In this document: positions 8,839-17,340 of the stretch, piece after piece
Numbering within the stretch: position 1 is the stretch's first letter
Layout of the letters: each line of letters begins with the position of its first letter
Assembly (NCBI GenBank): GCA_043819345.1
Contig: JBDREX010000007.1
Span: forward strand, 84,132-148,131
From: CAYRDK01 sp043819345
Lineage (GTDB): Bacteria > Omnitrophota > Gorgyraeia > Velamenicoccales > Velamenicoccaceae
Reading direction: 5' to 3'
Length of the DNA: 64,000 bases
The notes under the pieces: model-generated
What the model was told of the DNA's origin: nothing
Databases searched by the model: none
What the model saw: only the letters and a program-made list of their open reading frames with translations
Position numbers and translations under genes: made by a program

Positions 8839-10773
8839 ATGATCGCCGAAGTCGCTATACCAATTTCTTTTGCCTCGAGCGAGGTATTTGACTATTTTAT
8901 TTCAGATTCTCTTAAGCCCGCGGTGTGTATTGGAGGAAGGGTTTTTGTTCCCTTTAGGTCAAGTGTTGTTTTAGGCTTTGTGGTCGGCATTAAAAAACAT
9001 TCTCTATTTAAAAATAAATTAAAACCTATTTATAAAAATTTAGATGAACTGCCTGTTCTGGATGATGAATTTTTTGCACTTGCGCGTAAAATTCAGGCGG
9101 AATATTTTTGTTCTTTAGGTGATGCCATTGCTTCTATTTTACCTGTTGGCCTCAAGCGGCTCGGAAAAAAAGAGAGTTCTTTATGTGAAAACGAAGAGAA
9201 GACAATTCCTTTTTTTAGTTTGAAAAATCAAGAGCAGGAATTATTGCGGTCACTACATTTGCTTAAAGATAATATCATTGTTTGTGACCCAGATAATAAA
9301 AAAAGATGGGCCGTGTATGAAGCACTGGTGAAAAGCGCTTTAAACGCGAAAAAGAGTGTTATTTTTCTTGTTCCAGACCAAAAAAAGATTACATATGCAT
9401 GCAAAGAATTGAATTTAGCATTTGTGCCGTATCAGATGAGCTCTTCCTTAAGCGTAAAAGAAAGCCTTAAGAATTGGCTAGCGATAAAACAGTCGGCTTT
9501 TAGCCTGGTGATTGGCACTCGGTCAGCTATTTTCGCGCCTATTAAGAATCTCGGGCTCATTATTGTAGAAGAGGAGGGCCATTTTGCTTATGCGCAGGAG
9601 CAGGCACCGCGCTATAAGGCATCTGATATCGCTTTTTGGAGAGCCAGGCTTGTAAAAGCGCGAGTGGTTTTAGGGTCTTTTATGCCATCTTTAGACTCGT
9701 ATTATTTGAAAGAAGCAAAGAAATCTTTCCAATTGGGACAAAAATGTAAATATTTATCACTTGCTCCGGATATAGCATGGCCAAAAATAAAGTTAGTTGA
9801 TATGCGTCACGATGGTAGATATGCCGGGAGAGAGAGAATTCTTTCAAAGGTTTTTGAATATCATATTGCTGATAGTCTTCAGAAGAAAGAAAAGGTACTG
9901 GTTTTTGTAAATAAAAAGGGATTTTCAACTTTTTTATATTGTAAAAAATGCAAAAAAGTTCAAAGTTGTCCAAGGTGTAGTTCGTCTTTAGTGTATTATT
10001 TGGAGGAAAAGATTGTTTCTTGTCCAATTTGCCGTTACAAATTAGAACTTTTTGATCTTTGCCAGGAATGCAAAAGTTCGTATATAAAATTTTTTGGTTT
10101 TGGCGCTCAAAAGGTGGAAAGTGAAATTAAGCGATTATTTTCAACAGCCCGCGTCTCTTTTATAAAAGATGCTGTTGAAGGAAAGATGAATTTTGACAAT
10201 GAGGACATTATTCTAACAACACAGCAGTTTTTTGAAAATTTTTATTGGCATGATAACACTTTTGATTCCGTATGTGTTGTTTCTTGCGATGAGATGCTTG
10301 GAGGCAGTGATTTTCGTTCAACGGAAAAGGCTTTTTTAAAGCTTTTGCGTTTAGGCAGAATTGCTAAAAAACAGTTGTGTGTTCAAACACAAATGGCAGG
10401 CCATTATGTTTTTAAATATTTGAAAACATTTGATTTAGAGGGTTTTTATGCGCATGAATTAGGGTTGCGAAAGGAATTGAATTTGCCTCCGTGCTCAAGA
10501 ATGGGTGCATTGTTTGTGCGGTCAAAAGATATGTTAAATGCAGAGAAGCAGGCATTTGCGATTTACGAAGAATTGAGAAGCAGAGAAGGGGAGAAAAATG
10601 TTTTTCAGTGTTTTGAGCCGATTCCCTGTATTCCTTTGAAGGTGAGAGGAAGTTTTCGGTTTAGAATTCTTTTTAAATACACAAATATTAAAAAACTCAG
10701 CTCTGTTTTTAAAGATGTATTGAAGAGTAGGCATAAAGGTATCATAACAGCTATCGAAACAGATGTTGTCTGA
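8839..10773 (+). CDS. priA: PriA-like primosomal protein N' with degenerate helicase motifs
   Basis: A 644-residue protein with the full PriA layout: N-terminal 3'BD and winged-helix region, two helicase lobes with a zinc insertion, and the C-terminal domain. Eight zinc cysteines in four C-x2-C pairs are intact (about residues 368-415). The ATPase motifs are not. The Walker A position (about 149-160) reads CDPDNKKRWAVY instead of GVTGSGKTEVY. Motif II reads VEEEGH instead of VDEEHD (about 243-248). Motif III reads GSFMPS instead of GSATPS. The GTQM and GRAGR regions are replaced by TTQQ and LGRIAK. The frame is long and uninterrupted, so this looks like a protein kept without helicase activity, not a decaying gene. 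ATG at 8839 follows AGGAG. Confidence 0.8.
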   Translation: MIAEVAIPISFASSEVFDYFISDSLKPAVCIGGRVFVPFRSSVVLGFVVGIKKHSLFKNKLKPIYKNLDELPVLDDEFFALARKIQAEYFCSLGDAIASILPVGLKRLGKKESSLCENEEKTIPFFSLKNQEQELLRSLHLLKDNIIVCDPDNKKRWAVYEALVKSALNAKKSVIFLVPDQKKITYACKELNLAFVPYQMSSSLSVKESLKNWLAIKQSAFSLVIGTRSAIFAPIKNLGLIIVEEEGHFAYAQEQAPRYKASDIAFWRARLVKARVVLGSFMPSLDSYYLKEAKKSFQLGQKCKYLSLAPDIAWPKIKLVDMRHDGRYAGRERILSKVFEYHIADSLQKKEKVLVFVNKKGFSTFLYCKKCKKVQSCPRCSSSLVYYLEEKIVSCPICRYKLELFDLCQECKSSYIKFFGFGAQKVESEIKRLFSTARVSFIKDAVEGKMNFDNEDIILTTQQFFENFYWHDNTFDSVCVVSCDEMLGGSDFRSTEKAFLKLLRLGRIAKKQLCVQTQMAGHYVFKYLKTFDLEGFYAHELGLRKELNLPPCSRMGALFVRSKDMLNAEKQAFAIYEELRSREGEKNVFQCFEPIPCIPLKVRGSFRFRILFKYTNIKKLSSVFKDVLKSRHKGIITAIETDVV

Positions 10774-10804
10774 GGCATCGTGTAATTGAGAATTGTATTT
10801 TTTT

Positions 10805-10834
10805 TTGTATCTTTTAGTGTTGTATTGATATAAT
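10805..10834 (+). promoter_or_regulatory. Candidate sigma-70 promoter of fmt
   Basis: A TTGTAT at 10805-10810 and a perfect TATAAT at 10829-10834 are separated by 18 bases. It lies in the gap between priA and fmt and would start transcription just before the hairpin at 10850-10879. It was recognised by eye only. Confidence 0.5.
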
Positions 10835-10849
10835 AGGGCATAAGCAATG

Positions 10850-10879
10850 AAACTCTGTCAGCAAGAGCTGACAGAGTTT
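10850..10879 (+). promoter_or_regulatory. Perfect 13-bp hairpin in the fmt leader
   Basis: Bases 10850-10862 and 10867-10879 are perfect inverted copies around an AAGA tetraloop. The hairpin falls between the candidate promoter and the best start of fmt at 10901. It is not followed by a T run, so it is not a terminator. It could stabilise the transcript, bind a regulator or hide an upstream in-frame ATG at 10847. Confidence 0.6.
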
Positions 10880-10900
10880 AAAGATAGGCAAGACAAAAAT

Positions 10901-11836
10901 ATGAAAATAGTTTTTTTTGGAAGTGGTTTATTTGCAGTAGAAAGCTTGAAGGCTCTTGTATCGGCCAAGCAGAATGTTGTCCTTGTGGTAACGCGGCCCG
11001 ATGTAAAACAAGGAAGGCATCTGTTGATAAAAGGAACCCCTGTTAAGGAATATGCTTTGTCTCAAGGCCTGGAAATATATCAGCCACGGGACATCAATAA
11101 TGAAGAAAGTCAGCGCATATTGGAAGAGATGGGGGCTGATGTTTTCATTGTGGTCTCTTTTGGCAGGATATTGAAAAAAAATATTCTTGATCTTCCAAAA
11201 ATGATGGCCATAAATATTCATGCTTCATTATTGCCTCAATACCGAGGGGCATCACCTGTTAATCAAGCATTGATAAATGGCGATCTTAAAACGGGCGTAA
11301 CTTTTATCCGCATGAATGAGCGCATGGATGAAGGAGATATGATTTGGCAAAAAGAAATTGTTATTGGGCAAGCGGATAATGCGCCTATTCTTGAACAAAA
11401 GCTGTCCAGTCTTGCCGCAGATTCGCTGATGAGTGTTTTAAGCGCGCTGAAAGAAGGCAGGGTTGATTTTAAAAAACAAGATGAGAAGTTTGTAAAATAT
11501 GCTCCCATTATAAAAAAAGAGGACGGGCTCATTTGCTGGGAGAAAAGCGCGAAGGATATTGTTAATCATTTCAGAGGTTATTTTGGCTGGCCCGGGTCGT
11601 TTACATACCATAAAGGAAGTATCTTAAAAATTCTTTCTCTGGATTATGGCCGGCAAGAGGATGTTGATGCCTCGCCCGGCGAGGTTATTAACATTACATC
11701 GGATTTCATTGAGGTTGCTTGTCTATGTGGGTCTGTTTTGATCAGGGAAGTCGTGCCACAGGCACACAAAAAAATGTCCGTCAAAAGTTTTTTAGCCGGA
11801 CACAAGCTTGAGGTAGGAGAAGTTTTTGGGCGGTAA
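10901..11836 (+). CDS. fmt: Methionyl-tRNA formyltransferase
   Basis: Transfers a formyl group from 10-formyltetrahydrofolate to the methionine on initiator tRNA in the cytoplasm. The formyltransferase domain (residues 1-200) carries the catalytic Asn-His pair in INIHASLLPQYRGASP (about 106-121) and the catalytic Asp in MDEGD (about 143). The C-terminal OB-like tRNA-binding domain follows (about 205-310). The start is set at ATG 10901 because the family begins with KIVFFGSG; an in-frame ATG at 10847 would add 18 residues that fall in the leader hairpin. The length (311 residues) is normal. The priA-fmt order is common in bacteria, often next to def, which is absent here. Confidence 0.93.
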   Translation: MKIVFFGSGLFAVESLKALVSAKQNVVLVVTRPDVKQGRHLLIKGTPVKEYALSQGLEIYQPRDINNEESQRILEEMGADVFIVVSFGRILKKNILDLPKMMAINIHASLLPQYRGASPVNQALINGDLKTGVTFIRMNERMDEGDMIWQKEIVIGQADNAPILEQKLSSLAADSLMSVLSALKEGRVDFKKQDEKFVKYAPIIKKEDGLICWEKSAKDIVNHFRGYFGWPGSFTYHKGSILKILSLDYGRQEDVDASPGEVINITSDFIEVACLCGSVLIREVVPQAHKKMSVKSFLAGHKLEVGEVFGR

Positions 11837-11852
11837 TCGCGCAATAAACTGC

Positions 11853-11880
11853 TTGCAAGCGTTTGAAATTATGTTAAAAT
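11853..11880 (+). promoter_or_regulatory. Candidate promoter of the galT pair
   Basis: TTGCAA at 11853-11858 and TAAAAT at 11875-11880 with a 16-base spacer. A start about seven bases after the -10 box would leave only a few untranslated bases before the ATG at 11891, and no ribosome site is visible there, so the message may be nearly leaderless. Confidence 0.35.
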
Positions 11881-11890
11881 TTTAATTCAT

Positions 11891-12919
11891 ATGCCAGAGC
11901 TAAGAAAAGATCCTATTCTTGGAAGATGGGTCATTATAGCCGTTGAGCGCGCACGGCGACCAAAGGCCTTTAAGGTTGTTGAGCTTATCCCTGAAAAAGG
12001 GGATTGTCCGTTTTGTGAAGGAAAAGAAGCGCATACACAACCAGAAATTTTTGCTATACGCAAAGACGGGACTGCTGCTAACCAGCCCGGATGGTTGGTA
12101 CGCGTTATTCCCAGCAAGACTCCCTTTTTGAAAATTGAAGGAGATCTTAACCGGCATGGTAAAGGGGTTTACGATGTGATGGGTGGGGTTGGTGCCCATG
12201 AGATTATTGTTGATACACCAGAACATATTGCTAATATTGCTGACCTTGATGAAATACAGATTGCGAAAGTGATCGCGTGCTGTATGGAGCGTTTTGGTGA
12301 TTTATCAAGGGATATAAGATTTAAATATTTATTGCTCTTTAAAAATTATGAAAGCAGTTCTGAGGATGGGCATGTTCGTCATTCCAGAACGCAGTTGATT
12401 GCAACGCCCGTTACGCCTAAGCGTGTAAAAGAAGAATTAGCAGGGGCGAAACGTTATTATGATTATCATGAGCGGTGTATTTTTTGTGATTTAATAAGAC
12501 AGGAAATCCAATCTGGAAAACGTGTTGTTGTCGAGACTGATAGTTTTGTTGCGATAACGCCATTTGCCTGCCGGTTTCCTTTTGAAGTTTGGATTTTACC
12601 AAAAAAACATGCTTGTGATTTTACTGGTTCTAGTGTTGAGAGCAGGTTGCATTTAGCACAAATTCTTAAAAAGGTTCTGACAAAAATTAAGGTTGGTTTG
12701 AACGACCCTGTTTATAGCCTTGTTATGCATACTTCGCCTTTAAGAAGAAAAAATTCTCGCGCGAGCTATTGGAAAACGGTTGAGCAGGATTATCATTGGC
12801 ACATTGAAATTCTTCCAAAAATAACAAGTCCTGCCGGTTTTGAATGGGGAACAGGTTTTTATATTTGCCCTATTTCTCCGGAAGAGTCAGCGAAATATCT
12901 AAGAGAGGTTATCGTATAA
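11891..12919 (+). CDS. GalT-like nucleotidyltransferase paralogue lacking the nucleophilic His
   Basis: A 342-residue protein of the galactose-1-phosphate uridylyltransferase family (HIT superfamily). The N-terminal LRKDPILGRWVI, the zinc cysteines in CPFC (near residue 40), GAHEII and the C-terminal YHWHIEILPK are all conserved. The active-site block, normally H-x-H-x-Q with the second His as the uridylylated nucleophile, reads HSRTQ here: residue 164 is His but residue 166, the same number as the nucleophile of the E. coli enzyme, is Arg (codon aga). It therefore cannot use the standard covalent mechanism. Its stop codon overlaps the ATG of the intact paralogue, so it may be a regulatory or partner subunit or have a different reaction. 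Confidence 0.8.
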   Translation: MPELRKDPILGRWVIIAVERARRPKAFKVVELIPEKGDCPFCEGKEAHTQPEIFAIRKDGTAANQPGWLVRVIPSKTPFLKIEGDLNRHGKGVYDVMGGVGAHEIIVDTPEHIANIADLDEIQIAKVIACCMERFGDLSRDIRFKYLLLFKNYESSSEDGHVRHSRTQLIATPVTPKRVKEELAGAKRYYDYHERCIFCDLIRQEIQSGKRVVVETDSFVAITPFACRFPFEVWILPKKHACDFTGSSVESRLHLAQILKKVLTKIKVGLNDPVYSLVMHTSPLRRKNSRASYWKTVEQDYHWHIEILPKITSPAGFEWGTGFYICPISPEESAKYLREVIV

Positions 12920-13920
12920 TGACAGAATTAAGGCGTGATCCTATTGTGGGCCGGTGGATTATAGTTAATACCTCTAGTTGTAAAAAACCGCAGGATTTTA
13001 AGGTGCAACCACAACAGTATGAAGATGCGGCCAATTGCCCTTTTTGTTATGGCAATGAAAAGATGACTCCTCCGGAAATCCAGGCTTTTAGGGACCAGGG
13101 TAGTTATCCTAATAGCCGGGGATGGCAAGTGCGGGTTATTCCGAATAAATTTCCAGCTTTGCAGATTGAAGGCCAGCTGGATAAATGCGGAGATGGAATC
13201 TTTGATTACTCAAATGGTATTGGTGCCCACGAGATTGTTATAGAATCACCACAGCATACACAAGATTTGGCGGATTTAGAGCCGGCACATATCGAAAAAA
13301 TATTGCGCATGTTTTGTTTGCGTTCAAAAGATCTTCAGAATGATACACGCTTCAAGTATATTTTAATTTTTAAAAATTATGGCAATGCGGCCGGTGCAAG
13401 CCTGGATCATGACCATGCTCAGTTAATCGCTTTACCCATGATTCCAAAAAGCGTCCTAGAAGAACTTAAAGGGTCTGCCAGTTATTATGAATTTAAGGAA
13501 AGGTGTTTGTTTTGCGATATTATAAGGCAGGAGGTTAGTGAAAACGAGAGGATTGTTATACAAAATAAAGAGTTTGTTGTTTTTTGCCCTTTTGTATCGA
13601 GATTTCCTTTTGAAATGTGGATTCTGCCAAAAGCGCATAAACTTTTTTATCCGGATATTGAAGCGACAGAAATATCTTCTCTGGCAAAAGTTTTGAAAGA
13701 AGCCTTGTTGCGATTGAAAAATACGCTTAATAATTCACCTTATAATCTCATTATACATACAGCTCCTATTAACGGAGAAGAATGGCCAGGATATCATTGG
13801 CATATTGAGATTATTCCCAGGGTTGATCGTGTTGCTGGATTTGAGTGGGGGACGGGGTTTTACATAATTCCGACACCACCGGAATTAGCAGCGAAATATT
13901 TAAGAGAAGCAAAGATTTGA
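12919..13920 (+). CDS. galT: Galactose-1-phosphate uridylyltransferase family protein
   Basis: A 333-residue GalT-family enzyme with the complete active site: CPFC zinc pair, GAHEIV, the HDHAQ motif with nucleophile His166, and YHWHIEIIPR near the C-terminus. It would exchange UMP between UDP-glucose and a sugar phosphate, linking galactose or a related sugar to the nucleotide-sugar pool; some relatives prefer ADP or other donors. The start is ATG 12919, which overlaps the stop of the preceding paralogue (TAATG), so the two are coupled. Similarity between the two proteins along their length shows a tandem duplication. Confidence 0.85.
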   Translation: MTELRRDPIVGRWIIVNTSSCKKPQDFKVQPQQYEDAANCPFCYGNEKMTPPEIQAFRDQGSYPNSRGWQVRVIPNKFPALQIEGQLDKCGDGIFDYSNGIGAHEIVIESPQHTQDLADLEPAHIEKILRMFCLRSKDLQNDTRFKYILIFKNYGNAAGASLDHDHAQLIALPMIPKSVLEELKGSASYYEFKERCLFCDIIRQEVSENERIVIQNKEFVVFCPFVSRFPFEMWILPKAHKLFYPDIEATEISSLAKVLKEALLRLKNTLNNSPYNLIIHTAPINGEEWPGYHWHIEIIPRVDRVAGFEWGTGFYIIPTPPELAAKYLREAKI

Positions 13921-14030
13921 CATATCAAAAGAGAATACGAGTGTTGGTGAATTTCCAAATTAGTGAGCGGGCTCAATTTGTAAATATGCCAGTATAAAAT
14001 CAAATAAAAGCGCTCTAAGCATACCCCGTT

Positions 14031-14053
14031 AAAAATCTCAAAATAAGATTTTT
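14031..14053 (+). terminator. Possible weak terminator after the galT pair
   Basis: AAAAATCT at 14031-14038 and AGATTTTT at 14046-14053 form an 8-bp AT-rich stem with a 7-base loop ending in five T. It lies in the 227-base gap before gap. The low GC makes it a weak candidate. Confidence 0.35.
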
Positions 14054-14147
14054 ACATATGTTTTAGAGTTAATTCGGCCCAATAGCTTATGATCGCTCGC
14101 AAAAAACGCACAAGTCATGAGATAGGGCCTCATTGAAGGAGGAAGAA

Positions 14148-15161
14148 ATGGCGGTAAAAGTAGGAATTAATGGATTTGGAAGAATTGGTAGACTGGTTTT
14201 TAGAGCGGCCTTGGAGGAACAAAAGAAGGGAATTGAAATTGTTGCTGTAAACGATCTGACAGACGCAAAAACGTTAGCACACCTTTTGAAATATGATTCT
14301 ACATTTGGCAAGCTTAAAGGGACGGTTGAAGCAAAAGAAGGGGCTTTAATTGTTAATGGAAAAGAAATTAAGGTTTTTTCTCAAAAGGATCCGGCTCTGA
14401 TTCCTTGGAAGGATGCTGGCGTAAAGATAGTCATTGAATCAACGGGCAGATTTACAGATGCCGAAAAGGCAAAAGCGCATATTACCGCAGGAGCTTCAAA
14501 AGTTATTATTTCAGCACCTGCTAAAAATGAAGATGGAACATTCGTGATAGGCGTCAATGAAGATAAGTATGATGCGACAAAACACCATGTTATTTCAAAT
14601 GCTTCCTGCACGACGAATGGTTTAGCGCCATTGGCCAAAGTTCTTCTGGATAATTTTGGTATTAAGGGCGGCATTATGACAACCATCCATTCATACACCA
14701 ATGATCAGGTTATTTTGGATTTTCCGCATAAAGATTTAAGGCGAGCCAGAGCAGCTGCTATGTCAATGATTCCGACATCTACCGGTGCTGCTAAAGCTAT
14801 CGGTCTTGTTATCCCTGAATTAAAGGGTAAAATGGATGGCCTGGCAGTCCGTGTTCCTACGCCAGATGTTTCATTGGTTGATTTAACTGTTGAAGTGGAA
14901 AAAACAACAACAACAGAGGAAGTCCTGAAGGTCCTAAGAAAGGCTGCTGAGAATCCAAGGCTTAAGGGAATTTTAGCAGTTTGTGATGAACCTTTAGTTT
15001 CTATTGATTTCAAAGGGGATAGCACCTCTTCTGTTGTGGATGCCGGTTCGACTAGAGCTGTTGGTAACCTTGTTAAGGTTCTTGCATGGTATGATAATGA
15101 ATGGGGATATTCCTGTCGCATTGTTGATCTTTGCGAATACGTGGTAAGTAAAGGTCTGTAG
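14148..15161 (+). CDS. gap: Glyceraldehyde-3-phosphate dehydrogenase, type I
   Basis: Oxidises glyceraldehyde 3-phosphate to 1,3-bisphosphoglycerate with NAD+ in glycolysis or its reverse. The Rossmann start is VGINGFGRIGR, the catalytic cysteine is in NASCTTNGLAP (about residue 154), the activating His is in TTIHSYTNDQ (about 181), and the C-terminus has WYDNEWGYSCR. The start is ATG 14148, five bases after the strong ribosome site AAGGAGG; an upstream in-frame ATG at 14133 would place that site inside the gene. Length (337 residues) is standard. It is followed by a strong terminator, so it is transcribed alone; pgk and tpiA are elsewhere in the window. Confidence 0.97.
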   Translation: MAVKVGINGFGRIGRLVFRAALEEQKKGIEIVAVNDLTDAKTLAHLLKYDSTFGKLKGTVEAKEGALIVNGKEIKVFSQKDPALIPWKDAGVKIVIESTGRFTDAEKAKAHITAGASKVIISAPAKNEDGTFVIGVNEDKYDATKHHVISNASCTTNGLAPLAKVLLDNFGIKGGIMTTIHSYTNDQVILDFPHKDLRRARAAAMSMIPTSTGAAKAIGLVIPELKGKMDGLAVRVPTPDVSLVDLTVEVEKTTTTEEVLKVLRKAAENPRLKGILAVCDEPLVSIDFKGDSTSSVVDAGSTRAVGNLVKVLAWYDNEWGYSCRIVDLCEYVVSKGL

Positions 15162-15173
15162 AAGTTTAAAAGT

Positions 15174-15218
15174 CAATAAAAAAGGCTGCTATTGAAAAAA
15201 TAGCAGCCTTTTTTATTG
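15174..15218 (+). terminator. Rho-independent terminator after gap
   Basis: A perfect palindrome of two 20-base arms around a five-base loop, with a GC-rich core (GGCTGCTA/TAGCAGCC) and A and T runs on either side. It begins 12 bases after the gap stop codon. Its symmetry means it could stop transcription from both directions. Confidence 0.93.
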
Positions 15219-15360
15219 ACAAAAAGAAGCACTTTGATTAATAATGTTCAAGAGTGATGATTTTGTCTGGATTTTCAAAGGCATATACACATAAAGCACA
15301 AGAATATTGAAATAATATGATTTGTTTTTTTGAAAAATAAATATTATCAGGGAGGGCATT

Positions 15361-16356
15361 ATGACAAATGGCGGGATAACAGCGATCAATGAGAAAGTTA
15401 AGCAAGAGAGTATTTTTGTCCAGAATCTTGTCAGTGAAATAGATAAAATTATTGTCGGGCAAAGATACCTTATTGAGCGACTATTGGTTGGTTTGTTAAG
15501 TAACGGGCATATTCTTGTTGAAGGCGTACCCGGATTAGCTAAAACCCTGGCCATTAAAACATTAGCACAATGCATCCAATCTAAATTCCAGCGATTACAG
15601 TTTACTCCGGATTTATTGCCAGCTGATCTTATTGGAACTCTTATTTTTAATCCAAAAGAAGGATCTTTTACAACGAAAAAAGGCCCTATTTTTGCCAATA
15701 TCATATTGGCAGATGAGATTAATAGGGCTCCAGCAAAAGTTCAGAGTGCGTTATTGGAGGCGATGCAAGAACGCCAGGTTACTATCAGCGAAAATACTTT
15801 TTTGCTGGAAGAGCCCTTTTTGGTTATGGCGACACAAAATCCTATTGAACAAGAAGGCACATATCCTTTGCCTGAAGCGCAAATTGACAGATTTATGCTT
15901 AAGGTAAACATTACCTACCCAAGCCGTGATGAAGAATATAAGATCCTCAAAAGAATGAGTTTTACGAACCAGAAACTACAGGCTTCACCTATTGTGGGTT
16001 CCGCGGACATTATTAAAGCGCGAAAAGTCGTTGATGAAATTTATATGGACGAAAAAATTGAAAAATACATTCTGGATATTGTTTTTGCAACGCGTGCTCC
16101 ACAAGATTATAAACTCAATGATCTTACCAGTTTTATTCAGTACGGCGCTTCTCCAAGAGCAAGCATTGCGTTGACGCTTGCTTCTAAAGCCTACGCTTTT
16201 ATTCAAGGGCGTGGCTATGTTACTCCCCAAGATATTAAATCAATCGGTGCTGATGTTTTAAGGCATAGGATTATTGTCAGCTATGAAGCACAAGCTGAAG
16301 GCAAAACCTCCGAAGACATTATTAAACGTATCTTTGACGAAGTTGAAGTCCCCTAA
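15361..16356 (+). CDS. moxR: MoxR-family AAA+ ATPase
   Basis: A 331-residue AAA+ ATPase of the MoxR group, chaperone-like proteins that act with von Willebrand A (VWA) domain proteins. Walker A is GVPGLAKTLAIK (about residues 57-68), Walker B is ILADEINRAP (about 115-124), sensor 1 is ATQNP and an arginine-finger region follows. ATG at 15361 has a strong GGGAGG site. It opens a seven-gene operon with DUF58 and Bat proteins, the standard arrangement, in which MoxR is thought to mature or insert the VWA proteins at the membrane. Confidence 0.93.
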   Translation: MTNGGITAINEKVKQESIFVQNLVSEIDKIIVGQRYLIERLLVGLLSNGHILVEGVPGLAKTLAIKTLAQCIQSKFQRLQFTPDLLPADLIGTLIFNPKEGSFTTKKGPIFANIILADEINRAPAKVQSALLEAMQERQVTISENTFLLEEPFLVMATQNPIEQEGTYPLPEAQIDRFMLKVNITYPSRDEEYKILKRMSFTNQKLQASPIVGSADIIKARKVVDEIYMDEKIEKYILDIVFATRAPQDYKLNDLTSFIQYGASPRASIALTLASKAYAFIQGRGYVTPQDIKSIGADVLRHRIIVSYEAQAEGKTSEDIIKRIFDEVEVP

Positions 16357-16377
16357 TTCCTGAATAAAGAGGAACTT

Positions 16378-17325
16378 ATGATCTCTAGTGAATTTTTGAA
16401 AAAAATTCGCAGAATACAAATTACGACCTCAAGGCATGTGACAGATGTTTTTGCTGGGCAGTATCACAGTGTTTTTAAAGGCCGAGGTATGGAATTTAGC
16501 GAAGTCAGAGAATATCTGCCGGGAGATGAAATTCGTTCCATTGATTGGAATGTGACGGCTCGTACGGGCCAGCCCCATGTAAAGAAATTTACAGAAGAGC
16601 GAGAGCTTACTGTGATGCTGCTTCTGGATGTATCTTCTTCTTGTTTTTTTGGAAGCGTTGGACAGCTGAAGAGTCAGCTTGCCTGTGAAATTTCTTCGCT
16701 TTTGGCTTTTTCGGCCATAAAGAATAATGACAAGGTTGGCCTGATTGTTTTTGATGATAAAATAAGAAAATTTTTGCCTCCTCGAAAAGGGCCGCGCCAT
16801 GTTCTACGTGTTATTCGTGATGCTTTGTTTTTCTCATCTCCGGAGATATCTAAAGATGACTCGGGCCTTCGTAAGAATAGCCAAAAGCGAAGAACAGATA
16901 TCAACCAAGCATTGGAATATCTTGCTCGCGTGGTAAAACGCAGAGCTGTTGTATTTGTCATTTCAGATTTCTACTGTTTTAACAAAAATCTTGAAGGAGA
17001 TGTAGCTTTTAATTTTAAGAAAAAGCTTGGTGTTGCAAATAAACGTCATGATGTGATTGCTGTAACAGTAACCGATCCAAAAGAGATTGACTTGCCTGAT
17101 GTTGGCCTTCTGGCTCTAGAAGATGCTGAAACCGGACAGACAACTCTAGTTGATTCTTCGGATGCTATTTTTAGGCAAGCATATAGGAGTCATTCTTTAA
17201 AACTTCTAAAACAAAAATCGATGCTTTTTGGATCAATAGGCGTCGATCATATTGATATCCGTACGGACATAGGTTATATGCCTGCTCTCGTTAAGTTTTT
17301 TAAAAAACGAGAGCATCGGCGTTAA
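16378..17325 (+). CDS. DUF58 / VWA-like protein
   Basis: A 315-residue cytoplasmic protein. The DUF58 signature is visible at about residues 35-60 (GMEFSEVREYLPGDEIRSID followed by WN). A VWA fold follows, with a MIDAS-like DVSSS motif at about residues 84-88. It almost always lies next to moxR and is the presumed direct client or partner of the ATPase. The gap to moxR is 21 bases and includes a GAGG ribosome site. Confidence 0.9.
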   Translation: MISSEFLKKIRRIQITTSRHVTDVFAGQYHSVFKGRGMEFSEVREYLPGDEIRSIDWNVTARTGQPHVKKFTEERELTVMLLLDVSSSCFFGSVGQLKSQLACEISSLLAFSAIKNNDKVGLIVFDDKIRKFLPPRKGPRHVLRVIRDALFFSSPEISKDDSGLRKNSQKRRTDINQALEYLARVVKRRAVVFVISDFYCFNKNLEGDVAFNFKKKLGVANKRHDVIAVTVTDPKEIDLPDVGLLALEDAETGQTTLVDSSDAIFRQAYRSHSLKLLKQKSMLFGSIGVDHIDIRTDIGYMPALVKFFKKREHRR

Positions 17326-17340
17326 ATTAAATTTGTTTCC

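Noticed and set aside
14381..15121. Long antisense frames across gap
   Set aside because: They follow from codon bias in a highly conserved gene; gap itself is certain.
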